Shown: piece after piece, positions 6,284 through 6,358 of the stretch | How positions within the stretch are numbered: position 1 is the first letter of the stretch | Layout of the letters: each line of letters starts with the position of its first letter | Origin: JBJELF01 sp051879015 | GTDB lineage: Bacteria > Bacillota > Clostridia > Lachnospirales > Lachnospiraceae | Direction of reading: 5' to 3' | Length of the DNA: 6,358 bases | NCBI GenBank assembly: GCA_051879015.1 | Contig: JBJELF010000024.1 | Coordinates: forward strand, 1-6,358 | Notes under the pieces: model-generated | Database searches by the model: none | What the model was told of the DNA's origin: nothing | What the model saw: only the letters and a program-made list of their open reading frames with translations | Made by a program: the position numbers and the translations under genes

Positions 6284-6358
6284 GGACTAATTATTAAGTA
6301 ACAAAATACATAGAAATAAGGATTTAAACATAGACAAAAGTGGACACATTAAGTCTTT
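6284..6358. other. AT-rich 3' intergenic stretch, cut by the window end
   Basis: No open frame or clear RNA gene is seen. The end (6332-6358) contains AGAC...GTCTTT, which could be the base of a weak hairpin running into a T-run, but the inner part pairs poorly and the window stops at TTT. The 12-mer AGACAAAAGTGG (6332-6343) also occurs in the left arm of the copA terminator (2771-2782). A terminator for the second unit is possible but not established. Confidence 0.4.

Overview
The window looks like chromosomal DNA of an anaerobic Firmicute, most likely a Lachnospiraceae-type Clostridium relative. The reasons are the moderate GC content, strong purine-rich Shine-Dalgarno sites, compact same-strand genes, an A-tract/T-tract intrinsic terminator, and protein families typical of gut Clostridia. 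This is inference from sequence appearance and family memory; no search was run.

Layout, all genes on the + strand: (1) bases 1-35 hold a long imperfect palindrome that probably continues beyond the left edge. (2) Bases 89-117 are a strong promoter (TTGACA, 17 bp, TATACT) whose spacer is a perfect ATACCCC-TAT-GGGGTAT palindrome, which fits a CsoR-type copper operator. (3) Bases 144-2729 encode a P1B-type Cu+-exporting ATPase (CopA) with one metal-binding (HMA) domain at the N-terminus and a second fused at the C-terminus. (4) Bases 2766-2811 form an intrinsic terminator that closes the copper unit. (5) From about 2825 a second transcription unit runs: a DegV-family fatty-acid-binding protein (2892-3770), an SPFH/stomatin-like protein with three C-terminal zinc ribbons (3805-5124), and a double-zinc-ribbon protein with a C-terminal membrane anchor (5204-6283). 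No convincing terminator follows before the window ends.

How the genes work together: copA appears to be a self-contained copper-resistance unit, repressed by a CsoR not encoded here and induced by Cu+. The most notable detail is inside copA. The C-terminal HMA domain is preceded by a perfect AGGAGG eight bases before an in-frame ATG, so the same mRNA could also yield a free 69-residue CopZ-like copper chaperone. The second unit resembles the YdjI/YdjG part of the Bacillus ydjFGHI membrane-stress module, here without a PspA gene in view and placed behind a lipid-linked DegV gene. This suggests, but does not prove, a membrane-associated scaffold role.
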